A DNA stretch of 64,000 nt. Source: Mycolicibacterium malmesburyense. GTDB taxonomy: Bacteria; Actinomycetota; Actinomycetes; Mycobacteriales; Mycobacteriaceae. The notes beneath the pieces are model-generated. The model was not told where the DNA came from, made no database searches, and saw only the letters and a list, made by a program, of their open reading frames with translations. The translations under genes were made by a program, and so were the position numbers. This document shows, piece by piece, positions 19,083 through 28,485 of this stretch; positions within the stretch are counted from its first letter, which is position 1, and the number at the start of each line of letters is the position of its first letter. The stretch covers positions 1 to 64,000 of the forward strand of contig NZ_CVTB01000055.1 in the NCBI RefSeq assembly GCF_001050015.1, given 5' to 3'.

Positions 19083-20738
19083 ATGACCGAGGAACGCTCC
19101 GACAAGACGGGCCACGATCTGCTGTTCGACTCGCTGTGGACGAAGGGCACGGCCTTCACCCACGCCGAACGCCGCCAATTCGGTTTACTGGGGCTGCTTC
19201 CCACCGCCGAGAAGAGTCTCGAACAGCAGACCGAGCATTCGTGGCGCGAGTTCTGCCGGCGTCGCGAGCCGCTCGACAAGCACATCTACCTCCGGAACCT
19301 GCAGGACCGCAACGAGACCCTCTTCTACCGGTTGCTGCGCGACCACATCCCCGAGACCATGCCGATCGTCTACACCCCGACCGTCGGCGAGGCCTGCCAA
19401 CGCTTCAGCGAGATCTACCAGCGGCCGCGCGGCCTTTTTGTCTCCTACCCCGACCGCGAACTCCTTCGCGACGTGCTGCGCAACCGTCCGCGCGGGGAGG
19501 TCGACGTCATCGTCGTCACCGACGGCCAGCGCATCCTGGGCCTCGGCGATCAGGGCATCGGCGGTATGGGCATCCCCATCGGGAAGCTCTCGCTGTACAC
19601 CCTCATCGGCGGCATCGACCCGGCCCGCACGCTGCCGATCGTCCTCGACGTGGGCACCGACAACGTCGAGTTGCTCGAGGACCCGCAGTACCTCGGCTGG
19701 CGGCACCGCCGGATCACCGACGACGAATATCGCTCGTTCATCGACGATTTCGTGACCACGGTGCGGGAGGAGCTGCCCGACGTCCTGCTGCAGTGGGAGG
19801 ATTTCGCCACCGCGCACGCACTGCCGATCCTGCAGCGGTATCGCGACCAGCTGCTCACCTTCAACGACGACATCCAGGGCACCGCCGCGGTGACGCTGGG
19901 CGCCCTGCACGGTGCGGCCAAAGTGGCGGGACGTCCGCTGTCGCAGCAGCAGGTGGTGATGCTGGGCGCCGGCTCGGCGGGCATCGGAGTCCTGGAGATG
20001 GTGCACCGTCAGATGGTCAGCGAAGGCCTGTCGGCTCAGCAGGCGTCGGAGCAGATCTGGGTGGTCGACATCAACGGTCTGCTCACCGACGACCGCACCG
20101 ACCTGTCCCCGGGCCAGCGGGCCTTCGCCCAGCCCGCACACCGGGTGGCGAGCTGGGGCCTGTCGGGTCCGGCCCAGCTCGGTGACGTCATCGTCCGCGT
20201 CGAGGCCGGTGTGCTCCTCGGATTATCCACCGCCACAGGCGCATTCACCGAGGACATCGTGCGTGAGATGGCCGCCAAGGTCGACCGTCCGATCATCTTC
20301 CCGCTGTCGAACCCGACCAGCCGCGCGGAGGCCCACCCCGCCGAACTCGACGCCTGGACCGGCGGTCGCGCGCTGGTGGCGACGGGTTCCCCGTTCGCGC
20401 CCCTAGAGCGCGACGGCGTGGAGCGGCCGATCGCCCAGTGCAACAACGCCTACATCTTTCCCGCGATGGGCCTGGCCGTCACCGCGGCGCAGGCGACACG
20501 GGTGACCGACGAGATGATGCGAGCGGCGGCCACCGCGCTCGGCGAGGCCTCCCCCGCCCTCGGCGATCCCGCGGCACCGCTGTTGCCCGCGTGGTCGGAC
20601 GTGCCCGAGGTGGCCGTGCGGATCGCCCAGGCGGTCGCCGAACAGGCCGTCACCGACGGTGTCGCACCGGCGCGCACGCCCGAGGAGTTGCGTCGGCGCA
20701 TCGACGAGGTGCGCTGGGTGCCCGATTACCGCAGCTGA
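19083..20738 (+). CDS. mez: NAD-dependent malic enzyme
   Basis: A 551-residue malate oxidoreductase (decarboxylating) that turns malate into pyruvate and CO2 and links the TCA cycle to gluconeogenesis and lipid synthesis. It has the N-terminal large-type malic enzyme region (PIVYTPTVGEACQRFSEIY), the malate/metal signature FNDDIQGTAAVTLGAL, the nucleotide-binding VMLGAGSAGIGVLEM and the late NPTSRAEAHPAELDAWT. The length matches the large bacterial MaeA/SfcA type. A GGAAAGGA ribosome binding site precedes the ATG. It stands alone between mftR and the sigma gene. Confidence 0.92.
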   Translation: MTEERSDKTGHDLLFDSLWTKGTAFTHAERRQFGLLGLLPTAEKSLEQQTEHSWREFCRRREPLDKHIYLRNLQDRNETLFYRLLRDHIPETMPIVYTPTVGEACQRFSEIYQRPRGLFVSYPDRELLRDVLRNRPRGEVDVIVVTDGQRILGLGDQGIGGMGIPIGKLSLYTLIGGIDPARTLPIVLDVGTDNVELLEDPQYLGWRHRRITDDEYRSFIDDFVTTVREELPDVLLQWEDFATAHALPILQRYRDQLLTFNDDIQGTAAVTLGALHGAAKVAGRPLSQQQVVMLGAGSAGIGVLEMVHRQMVSEGLSAQQASEQIWVVDINGLLTDDRTDLSPGQRAFAQPAHRVASWGLSGPAQLGDVIVRVEAGVLLGLSTATGAFTEDIVREMAAKVDRPIIFPLSNPTSRAEAHPAELDAWTGGRALVATGSPFAPLERDGVERPIAQCNNAYIFPAMGLAVTAAQATRVTDEMMRAAATALGEASPALGDPAAPLLPAWSDVPEVAVRIAQAVAEQAVTDGVAPARTPEELRRRIDEVRWVPDYRS

Positions 20739-20773
20739 CCCCTTCCACCCCTTCCCAGCCCTCTCCGGCCTCT

Positions 20774-20834
20774 CGCGAGCGCTCACCCTTGTACGGTCTG
20801 CGCGCCGGAATCTGTACCAGAGTGAGCGCTCGCG
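20774..20834. repeat. 61-bp dispersed palindromic element, copy A
   Basis: The element begins CGCGAGCGCTCAC, ends GTGAGCGCTCGCG, and has an inner GTACGG/GTAC pair. It occupies most of the 152-base gap between the malic enzyme and sigma genes. Its reverse complement is largely identical to the 61-bp copy at 48065-48125. It can form a long hairpin and may act as a terminator or REP-like element. Confidence 0.8.
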
Positions 20835-20890
20835 GAAAAAAGTTACGCCGGACCCGTCGGAGTTCGACCCGCAACGGCGACGATAAGGGT

Positions 20891-21415
20891 GTGAGCGCCG
20901 AACCGAACGGCACCGACGCTCCACGGCAACTGCTGGCGCTGTACGACGAAGCGTTACCGGTGGTGTACGGATACTTCGTCCGCCGCTGTGGTGACCGTGG
21001 AACCGCCGAAGACCTGACGTCGGAAACCTTTCTGGCGGCGATGGATGCCGCCAGAAAGACCGCTCCACCGCCGATGACCGCGCCGTGGCTGCTCGGAGTG
21101 GCGCGCCACAAGCTGGCCGACCACTACCGGCGCCGCCACGACCGGTTCAGCACCCCGGTCGCCGAGCTCCCCGAACCCGTCGAGCCGCCCGACGACTGGG
21201 ATGCCGAGCTCGACCGCATCGTCGCCGAGAGCGTGCTGGCCAAGCTGTCCGAACAGCACCGCACCGTCCTGGCGCTGCGCTACATGGACGACTGCTCGGT
21301 GCCCGAGTGCGCCGAGCTCATCGGCCGTACGGTGCACGCCACCGAGGCGCTGCTGGTCCGGGCCCGCAAGGCGTTTCGCGCGCACTATCCGGAACCGGAA
21401 GGGAGGCAGCCGTGA
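20891..21415 (+). CDS. ECF-type RNA polymerase sigma factor
   Basis: A 174-residue protein with sigma region 2 (LYDEALPVVYGYFVRRCGDRGTAEDLTSETFLAAM, about residues 16-50) and region 4 (LAKLSEQHRTVLALRYMDDCSVPECAELIGRTVHATEALLVRARKAF). It starts at a GTG at 20891 and ends with the stop overlapping the next start by four bases (GTGA). It has no C-terminal extension and no classical zinc anti-sigma partner nearby; the coupled VOC protein is the only candidate partner. Target promoters are unknown. Confidence 0.85.
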   Translation: MSAEPNGTDAPRQLLALYDEALPVVYGYFVRRCGDRGTAEDLTSETFLAAMDAARKTAPPPMTAPWLLGVARHKLADHYRRRHDRFSTPVAELPEPVEPPDDWDAELDRIVAESVLAKLSEQHRTVLALRYMDDCSVPECAELIGRTVHATEALLVRARKAFRAHYPEPEGRQP

Positions 21416-22698
21416 ACAACAGCCACGATCCGCTGGACGTGCTGCGCGGTGACGAGCTTCCGGTCGCCCCCGACCCGGCGTTCGCGGCCCGCCTGCGTGC
21501 ACGCCTGGAGTCGGCGTTGTCCCTGCCGAATCGAACCGAGGAGGTTGTCATGAGCGGAACCGATCCCGCGCTGGCCGAACTGTCCGACACCGCGACCGTC
21601 ACACCCGACGCTCCGCCCCGCTCCGCGGCGCTGCCGTATCTGACCGTCGCCGACGCACGCCGCGCCATCGCCTTCTACGGCGACGCGTTCGGCGCGACGG
21701 TGGTCGGAGATCCCATCGAAATGGACGACGGCCGCATCGGCCATGCCGAGCTGGCGATTGGCGGCGGGATGTTCTACCTAGCCGACGAATACCCCGAGCT
21801 CGGGCTCAAAGCACCGTCAACACAGTCGGTTTCGGTGAGCCTGCAGCTCCACGTCGACGACACGGACGCGACCCTCGAACGGGCGCGCAGGCTCGGCGCG
21901 CAGGTGCAGCGTGAACCGTACGAGAACTACGGCACGCGCAACGCCGCGATCGTCGACCCGTTCGGCCACCGCTGGATGCTCAGCGGTCCGGTGACGGGTT
22001 CGGCCGTGCCGATCCAGCACGGCGACGTCGGCTACGTGTCGGTGTGGGTACCCGACGCGCCGCGGGCCGCGGCGTTCTACGGCCACGTGCTCGGGTGGCG
22101 CTACGACCCGTCGACCCACCAGGTGACCAATACCGACCAGCGGATCGGCATCTTCGGCGTCGACAGCCCGCAGGGCATTCTGTGCTGCTACGCGGTCACC
22201 GACCTCGACGGCGCGCGGCGATCGATCATCGACGGCGGCGGCACGGTCGGCGAGGCCCAGGATTTCGACTTCGGGACGGTGCTCGACGCCACCGACCCCG
22301 CCGGTACGGCGTTCGCGGTGTACCGGCCTACACCCGGCACGCCGCGTCCGGCACTCAACGGCACTGGGCCCGGCGAACTTTCGTACATCACCTACCAGGT
22401 TCCGGACTCCGCCGCGTTCAAGGAGTTCTACAGCAGGTTCCTGTTCTGGACCTTCGAGCCCGGACACGTGGAGGACGGTTGGGCGGTGCGCGAAACGCAT
22501 CCGATGTCCGGTGTCGCCGGCGGGAACGCCGGGGCGGTGACCGTGCCGATGTGGACGGTCGCCGACATCGACGCCGCGGTGGCGCGGGTGCGTGAGGCGG
22601 GTGGCACCGTCATCGACGAGCCCTCGCAGCAGTCCTACGGGAAGTCAGCGTTGTGCGCCGACGACCAGGGCGTCCGGTTCTACCTCGGCGAGCTCTAG
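21412..22698 (+). CDS. Triple VOC-domain protein coupled to the sigma factor
   Basis: A 428-residue protein if started at the GTG at 21412. Three glyoxalase/bleomycin-resistance (VOC) modules follow one another, at about residues 62-188, 200-308 and 318-428. The N-terminal 46 residues (starting VNNSHDPLDVLRGDELP and containing FAARLRARLESAL) have no VOC similarity and resemble the short N-terminal segments often seen next to sigma genes. A perfect GAGGAGG ribosome binding site precedes an in-frame ATG at 21550, so a 382-residue form is equally possible. No enzymatic role can be assigned. Confidence 0.82.
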   Translation: MNNSHDPLDVLRGDELPVAPDPAFAARLRARLESALSLPNRTEEVVMSGTDPALAELSDTATVTPDAPPRSAALPYLTVADARRAIAFYGDAFGATVVGDPIEMDDGRIGHAELAIGGGMFYLADEYPELGLKAPSTQSVSVSLQLHVDDTDATLERARRLGAQVQREPYENYGTRNAAIVDPFGHRWMLSGPVTGSAVPIQHGDVGYVSVWVPDAPRAAAFYGHVLGWRYDPSTHQVTNTDQRIGIFGVDSPQGILCCYAVTDLDGARRSIIDGGGTVGEAQDFDFGTVLDATDPAGTAFAVYRPTPGTPRPALNGTGPGELSYITYQVPDSAAFKEFYSRFLFWTFEPGHVEDGWAVRETHPMSGVAGGNAGAVTVPMWTVADIDAAVARVREAGGTVIDEPSQQSYGKSALCADDQGVRFYLGEL

Positions 22699-22705
22699 GG
22701 GTGAT

Positions 22706-22748
22706 TTCGGTGCGCTACCTATCGTTCGGCGACTGGTAGCGCACCGAA
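22706..22748. terminator. Bidirectional hairpin between convergent genes
   Basis: TTCGGTGCGCTACC (22706-22719) and GGTAGCGCACCGAA (22735-22748) form a perfect 14-bp stem with a 15-nt loop. It lies in the 57-base gap between two convergent stop codons (22698 and 22756), where a two-way terminator is expected. There is no long T tract, as is common in mycobacteria. Confidence 0.75.
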
Positions 22749-22755
22749 CCCGGGT

Positions 22756-23931
22756 CTAGCCGAGGAGGTCGGCGATGGGGGCGCGCGCCGCGATCTTGGC
22801 GCGCGCCTTCATCACCTTGCCCGGCATGCCGCCGCCGACGACTCCGGCCACCACACCGTCGCGCTCGTAGTAGGCGAGGAACTTGCGGCCGTCATCCTCG
22901 ACGATGTGGACGACGTCCTCGGCCTCCGGCTCACCCAGGCACTGGATCTTGACGTCGTACTGGTCGCTCCAGAAATAGGGCACCGAGACCGCGGTCGGGG
23001 GTTCCTGTCCCAGCATCGTCGGCACGAGCACGCGGGCCTGGTCGGCGACGTTGCTCCAATGCTCAACGCGCACTTGATGTCCGAGATTGTGCCGCCATGA
23101 CGCGACGTCTCCGATGGCCCAGACGTGCGGCGCGCTGGCCCGACCGTGGTCGTCGCAGACGACGCCGTTGTCGAGTTTGATGCCGCTGCCTTCGAGCCAG
23201 TCGGTCGCCGGATGCGAACCGATGCCGACGACCACTAGATCCGCCTCGAGTTCGGTGCCGTCGCTGAGCACCACCGTCTCGACGCGATCCGAGCCCCGCA
23301 CCTCGGCGACGCCGACGCCGCAACGGACATCGACGCCCTCGGCGCGGTGCACGCGGGCCACCAGCTCACCGATCTGCTCACCGAGCACGGCCGCCAGGGG
23401 CGTCGGCTGCGGCTCCACCAGCGCCACGTCGACGCCGAGCTTGCGGAGGCTCGCCGCCACCTCGCAGCCGATGAACCCCGCACCGACGACGACGGCCCGC
23501 CGGGCCGAGCCTGCCTCCTGGCGCAGGGACACGCTCTCGTCGTAATTGCGCAGCACGTGGATGCCCGAAAGGTCGGGGAACGACGGAATGCGCTTGGGCA
23601 CCAGGCCGGTAGCGATGATGAGTTCGTCGTACCCCAGCTCGGCGCCGTCGGCCAGCGTCAGCGTCTGCGCGGCCGTGTCCAGCGACCGCGCGCCGTTGCC
23701 GAGGAGCACGGTGATGTCGTTCTCCTCGTAGAACTCGGCGGGCTTCAGCGTGACGTCGTCGGTCTCGCTGCGCAGCACCTCCTTCGACAGCGGGGGCCGA
23801 TCGTAGGGCAGATGGTCCTCGTCGCTGACGATCGTGACCGGGCCGGCGTACTCCGACCGGCGCAACTGTTCGGCGGTCCGTGCGGCCGCAAGTCCGCCGC
23901 CGACGATGACGATGCCCGCTGATGTGGTCAT
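22756..23931 (-). CDS. FAD-dependent ferredoxin reductase (Rv0688-like)
   Basis: A 391-residue NAD(P)H:ferredoxin-type reductase of the putidaredoxin/rubredoxin reductase family. It has the FAD motif IVIVGGGLAAARTAEQLR, the PYDRPPLSKEVL segment, the pyridine-nucleotide motif VVVGAGFIGCEVAASLRKLG, and the FAD-ribityl motif VWAIGDVASW. M. tuberculosis has the same gene (Rv0688) between the SDR and mft loci. It could feed electrons to ferredoxins serving P450s such as the pair at 6.8-9.4 kb, though that pairing is not shown by the sequence. Confidence 0.9.
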   Translation of the reverse strand: MTTSAGIVIVGGGLAAARTAEQLRRSEYAGPVTIVSDEDHLPYDRPPLSKEVLRSETDDVTLKPAEFYEENDITVLLGNGARSLDTAAQTLTLADGAELGYDELIIATGLVPKRIPSFPDLSGIHVLRNYDESVSLRQEAGSARRAVVVGAGFIGCEVAASLRKLGVDVALVEPQPTPLAAVLGEQIGELVARVHRAEGVDVRCGVGVAEVRGSDRVETVVLSDGTELEADLVVVGIGSHPATDWLEGSGIKLDNGVVCDDHGRASAPHVWAIGDVASWRHNLGHQVRVEHWSNVADQARVLVPTMLGQEPPTAVSVPYFWSDQYDVKIQCLGEPEAEDVVHIVEDDGRKFLAYYERDGVVAGVVGGGMPGKVMKARAKIAARAPIADLLG

Positions 23932-23988
23932 GGGCAGTTTCTTACACGATCCCTACCGCGATTTGTCCGCCACCCCGGCCAATGGTGC

Positions 23989-24435
23989 TCAGCCTCGACC
24001 GCGGTCGATCACGTTCGTCAGCACCACGATGCTCTCGCTGCGTTCGACCTCGGCGGCCGAGCGGATGCGCTCCAGCGCCTCCTCGAGGTGGCGCATGTCG
24101 CGCGCGACGACGTGCAGAATCGCATCCGCGGTCCCGGTGACCGTCGCTGCGCTGATGACCTCGGGGATGTCGATCCACGCCGCCCGCAACCGTTCTGGGG
24201 CAATGGTTCCGTGCCGGAACACCTGGACGTAGGCCTCGGTGGTCCAGCCCAGCGCCGTCCGGTCGACGACAGTGGTGAACCCGCGGATGACGCCATTGTC
24301 GAGCATGCGGTCGACCCGGCGCTTCACCGCGGGTGCGGACAAGTTGACCCGCTCCCCGATCTCGGCGTAGGTGGCGCGCGCGTCGTTGGTCAGGGCGGCG
24401 AGGATCTGCTGGTCGGTCGTGTCGAGGCGGTCCAT
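23989..24435 (-). CDS. Lrp/AsnC family transcriptional regulator
   Basis: A 148-residue regulator with an N-terminal winged HTH (LDTTDQQILAALTNDARATYAEIGERVNLSAPAVKRRVDRMLDNGVI) and a C-terminal ligand-binding RAM domain. The ATG at 24435 lies five bases after GGAGG and is preferred over the GTG at 24441. It is divergent from ddaH-rocD and very probably controls that operon in response to arginine, ornithine or a related amino acid. Confidence 0.88.
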   Translation of the reverse strand: MDRLDTTDQQILAALTNDARATYAEIGERVNLSAPAVKRRVDRMLDNGVIRGFTTVVDRTALGWTTEAYVQVFRHGTIAPERLRAAWIDIPEVISAATVTGTADAILHVVARDMRHLEEALERIRSAAEVERSESIVVLTNVIDRGRG

Positions 24436-24477
24436 GGTCACCTCCGCACAATGAATCGCCGGTTGACCCCACTATAC

Positions 24478-24521
24478 GCAATCATCATTTACGAGACACG
24501 CAAGAAATGAAGATTGATTGC
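24478..24521. promoter_or_regulatory. Lrp/AsnC-type operator between regulator and ddaH-rocD
   Basis: GCAATCATCATTT (24478-24490) and AAATGAAGATTG followed by ATTGC (24505-24521) form an imperfect inverted repeat across the divergent promoter region. The stretch is AT-rich against a GC-rich background, as Lrp-type sites usually are. It lies about 28 bases before the ddaH ATG. Confidence 0.55.
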
Positions 24522-24548
24522 ATGAAAGACGGTCCATACCGTTGATCC

Positions 24549-25400
24549 ATGACGGTCCTCGACGTCACTGCGGCGCACCGGTCCGACCGCCCATCCGGAC
24601 GGCGGGCGCGGATGCGCCACTACGTCATGACGCCGCCGACGCATTTCACCGTCGAGTACTCGATCAATCCCTGGATGGACACCGAGAAGTCGGTCGACGC
24701 GGGACTCGCGCTGGCCGAATGGGAGACACTGAGACGCACGTACCAGGAACTCGGGCATGTCGTCGACCTCGTCGATCCCGTTCCGGGACTGCCCGACATG
24801 GTGTACGCCGCCAACGGCGGCCTCGTGGTGAACAGCACCGCGGTCGTCGCGAAGTTCGCTTATCCGCAGCGCGCGGGTGAAGCGGCCGTCTACGCCGAGT
24901 GGCTGGCTCGGCACGGATACCAGCCCGTCCAGACCCGGTACACCAACGAGGGCCAGGGCGACCTGCTCGTCGCTGGTTCGATCCTGTTGGCGGGCTACGG
25001 GTTTCGGACGGATCGGCGCGCTCACAGCGAGATCGCTCAGTTCACAGGGCTCCCGACGTACAGCTTCGAACTGGTCGACCCGCGGTTCTACCACCTCGAC
25101 ACCGCACTCGCGGTGCTCGACGACCGGACGGTCGCCTACTACCCGCCGGCGTTCAGCACCACCTCGCGGGTGAGCCTGCGGACACTGTTCCCCGACGCGA
25201 TCGAGGTGGCGAGTTCCGACGCCTACGTTCTGGGCCTCAACGTCGTCTCCGACGGGCGCAACGTCGTGCTGCCGGCCGCGGCGACCGGCTTCGCCGCCCA
25301 GTTGCGCGACGCCGGGTTCAACCCCGTCGGCGTCGAGCTGTCCGAACTGCTCAAAGGCGGCGGCTCGATCAAATGCTGCACGTTGGAGGTGCATTCGTGA
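24549..25400 (+). CDS. ddaH: Dimethylarginine dimethylaminohydrolase family protein
   Basis: A 283-residue amidinotransferase-fold hydrolase that would convert methylated arginine (or arginine itself, as a deiminase) to citrulline and an amine. The substrate-binding PDMVYAANGG, the catalytic His in FYHLDTALAVL and the catalytic Cys near the end (GGGSIKCCTLE) are visible. It overlaps rocD by four bases, so the two form an operon. The pair resembles the M. tuberculosis Rv2323c-rocD arrangement. With rocD it would supply glutamate semialdehyde and proline or glutamate from arginine-type substrates. Confidence 0.85.
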   Translation: MTVLDVTAAHRSDRPSGRRARMRHYVMTPPTHFTVEYSINPWMDTEKSVDAGLALAEWETLRRTYQELGHVVDLVDPVPGLPDMVYAANGGLVVNSTAVVAKFAYPQRAGEAAVYAEWLARHGYQPVQTRYTNEGQGDLLVAGSILLAGYGFRTDRRAHSEIAQFTGLPTYSFELVDPRFYHLDTALAVLDDRTVAYYPPAFSTTSRVSLRTLFPDAIEVASSDAYVLGLNVVSDGRNVVLPAAATGFAAQLRDAGFNPVGVELSELLKGGGSIKCCTLEVHS

Positions 25401-26596
25401 CCACGTTGAAAGCGATCGCGATCGACGACCACTGCGTGGCGCACAATTATGCGCCGCTGCCCGTGGTCGCCGCCAGCGCGGAGGGCGCATGGATCACCGA
25501 CGTGGAGGGCCGTCGCTACCTGGACTGCCTCGCCGCGTATTCGGCCGTCAACTTCGGCCACCGCAATCCGGAGATCACCGCCGTCGCGCATGCCCAGCTC
25601 GACACCGTGACGCTGGTCAGCCGCGCGTTTCACTCCGACCGGCTCGCACCCTTCTGCGCGGCGCTGGCCGGCCTGTGCGGCAAAGACATGGTGCTGCCGA
25701 TGAACAGCGGCGCCGAAGCGGTCGAGAGTGGTATCAAGGTCGCGCGCAAATGGGGCACCGACGTCAAGGGCGTCCCCGCCGGTGCCGCGAACATCGTGGT
25801 GGCGCACAACAACTTCCACGGCCGCACGACGACGGTCATCAGTTTCTCCGACGACGAGACGGCCCGCCGCGGCTTCGGCCCGTACACGCCGGGATTCCGC
25901 GCCGCGCCGTTCGGTGACGCCGACGCGTTCGCCGAGGCGGTCGACGAGAACACGGTCGCCGTGCTGATCGAGCCGATTCAGGGTGAGGCGGGCATCATCG
26001 TGCCGCCCGACGACTTCCTGCCGCGGTTGCGGTCATTGTGCACGCAGCGCAATGTGCTGTTGATCGCCGACGAGATCCAGTCCGGCCTGGCCCGCACCGG
26101 GAAGACGTTCGCGTGCGAGCACTGGGGTGTCGTGCCGGACGTCTACCTGCTGGGGAAGGCGCTCGGCGGCGGGGTGATGCCGGTGTCGGCGGTGGTGGCC
26201 GACTCCGAAGTCCTCGGCGTACTGCATCCCGGTGAGCACGGATCGACGTTCGGCGGCAATCCGTTGGCCGCGGCGATCGGCTCGGCCGTGGTGCAGATCC
26301 TGCGGCGCGGCGAATTTCAGCGCCGCTCAGCCGAACTCGGTGCACATCTGCACCGGCGACTCGGCGCGTTGATCGGTCGCGGCGTCGTGGCGGTTCGCGG
26401 TAAGGGCCTGTGGGCCGGCGTCGACATCGATCCGGCGTTGGGCACGGCCAAACAGGTCAGCCTGCGCCTGGCGCAGCGCGGTGTCCTCGTCAAGGACACC
26501 CACGGTTCGACGCTGCGATTCGCTCCCCCGCTGGTGATCACCGAGGATGAAATCGACTGGGCCGTCGATGAGTTCGCCGCCGTGCTGGCCCTCTGA
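25397..26596 (+). CDS. rocD: Ornithine aminotransferase
   Basis: A 399-residue class III PLP aminotransferase converting ornithine and 2-oxoglutarate to glutamate semialdehyde and glutamate. The GTG at 25397 overlaps the ddaH stop. Seen are [18 protein letters not shown], the cofactor-contact [17 protein letters not shown], the acidic cofactor residue in [15 protein letters not shown], the PLP lysine in LLGKALGGG, and [13 protein letters not shown]. This is the full-length single-gene form, unlike the split rocD1/rocD2 of M. tuberculosis. Confidence 0.93.
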   Translation: MTTLKAIAIDDHCVAHNYAPLPVVAASAEGAWITDVEGRRYLDCLAAYSAVNFGHRNPEITAVAHAQLDTVTLVSRAFHSDRLAPFCAALAGLCGKDMVLPMNSGAEAVESGIKVARKWGTDVKGVPAGAANIVVAHNNFHGRTTTVISFSDDETARRGFGPYTPGFRAAPFGDADAFAEAVDENTVAVLIEPIQGEAGIIVPPDDFLPRLRSLCTQRNVLLIADEIQSGLARTGKTFACEHWGVVPDVYLLGKALGGGVMPVSAVVADSEVLGVLHPGEHGSTFGGNPLAAAIGSAVVQILRRGEFQRRSAELGAHLHRRLGALIGRGVVAVRGKGLWAGVDIDPALGTAKQVSLRLAQRGVLVKDTHGSTLRFAPPLVITEDEIDWAVDEFAAVLAL

Positions 26597-26622
26597 GTTT
26601 GGCGGGCAAACGCGCAGAAAAG

Positions 26623-27504
<882 letters not shown>

Positions 27505-27516
27505 CTAACAGCCGAA

Positions 27517-27532
27517 CTGGAACGTGTTCTAG
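27517..27532. promoter_or_regulatory. KstR-type operator upstream of the SDR gene
   Basis: The 14 bases TGGAACGTGTTCTA (27518-27531) fit the KstR consensus TnnAACnnGTTnnA exactly, inside the near-perfect palindrome CTGGAACGTGTTCTAG. The site is about 43 bases upstream of the SDR start codon, a sensible repressor position. Confidence 0.65.
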
Positions 27533-27572
27533 TGGCTGATTCACTCAATGGGATCGCCGGTGATCGGGCAGG

Positions 27573-28409
27573 CTAGAGGTCAGCGATTATTTGCTGACGC
27601 TTCGCCGTGTATTCATCCTCGGAGATCGACCCCATCGCACGCAGCGTCTCGAGCTCCTGCAGGCGCTGCGCGGTCGACGGTTCCGGTGGCGCGACCGACG
27701 GGGCGGCGGCCGGTGCTGCAGCCGGCGGCGCCATGCCCGCCGGTGCCTGCTGAGCGGCGGCGGCCCGGCGCACCACCGCCTGAACCTGCTGACGCGCAAC
27801 GGGGTTCGACCTCAGGTCGATCATGTTGTCGAGGCCGATGTGGTTCGCCTTGAGGATATGGAGAATCTCCATCAGCGCCTCGGTCTGAGCCGTCAAGTCA
27901 TAGGTCCGGTTGTCCTCGGCGATGGTGAAGTTGGCGGGCATCATTCCGCTCACCAAACTGCTTCGCTCCCAGTCGATCTGGTACTCGTTGGTCATGGGGT
28001 CGACCAGCGCGACGAGCTTGCGGTTGGTGATCATCGGCAGCCGCGAGATCGAGGCGATCACACGATCCTGACTGGCGAACGGCGTGATACCGGGCCCGGA
28101 GATCTGCAGGTCGAGCTTGACCAACGGTTGTTCGTTGATCCGCGTTCCGGTTTCGTGGATCCCGGTGACCTGAGCCAGCGCGAGCACCCCCGTCTGCTCG
28201 AGTGCGGCGGTCCTGGCCGCCGATCGGGCCCCTCCCGCGGTGATCGCCAGCGCGATCAGCACATCGGCGGCGGTGATCAGCAGGCCCGTCCAGAACATCC
28301 ACTTCATCATCGGATCGGCGCCCGAGGCGAAGTAGACGACGAGAAAGATCGGTCCGACGATCCCGCACAGCAGCACGAAGGCTTGAACCTTCAGGTAACG
28401 CCACAACAT
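27573..28409 (-). CDS. Membrane protein with C-terminal SHOCT domain (Rv0686-like position)
   Basis: A 278-residue protein with two N-terminal transmembrane segments (FVLLCGIVGPIFLVVYFASG and MFWTGLLITAADVLIALAITAGG). A soluble middle domain follows, then an Ala/Pro-rich linker and a C-terminal SHOCT motif (RLQELETLRAMGSISEDEYTAKRQQIIADL). SHOCT modules are thought to promote oligomerisation. The ATG at 28409 sits seven bases after GGGAG, while the GTG at 28415 is too close. It occupies the tuf-proximal position of Rv0686 in M. tuberculosis. Function unknown. Confidence 0.78.
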   Translation of the reverse strand: MLWRYLKVQAFVLLCGIVGPIFLVVYFASGADPMMKWMFWTGLLITAADVLIALAITAGGARSAARTAALEQTGVLALAQVTGIHETGTRINEQPLVKLDLQISGPGITPFASQDRVIASISRLPMITNRKLVALVDPMTNEYQIDWERSSLVSGMMPANFTIAEDNRTYDLTAQTEALMEILHILKANHIGLDNMIDLRSNPVARQQVQAVVRRAAAAQQAPAGMAPPAAAPAAAPSVAPPEPSTAQRLQELETLRAMGSISEDEYTAKRQQIIADL

Positions 28410-28485
28410 GTCCACGCTCCCGTCGTCGCCCGACTGCGTGTCAGATTAGCGCCAATCACCCGCTCGTGAGCCGTATCGTCGGCCG

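Noticed and set aside
16742..19285. Open frame extending far upstream of mftC through mftB, mftA and mftR
   Set aside because: Only the part from the ATG at 17947 matches MftC; the upstream part overlaps three real genes in other frames.
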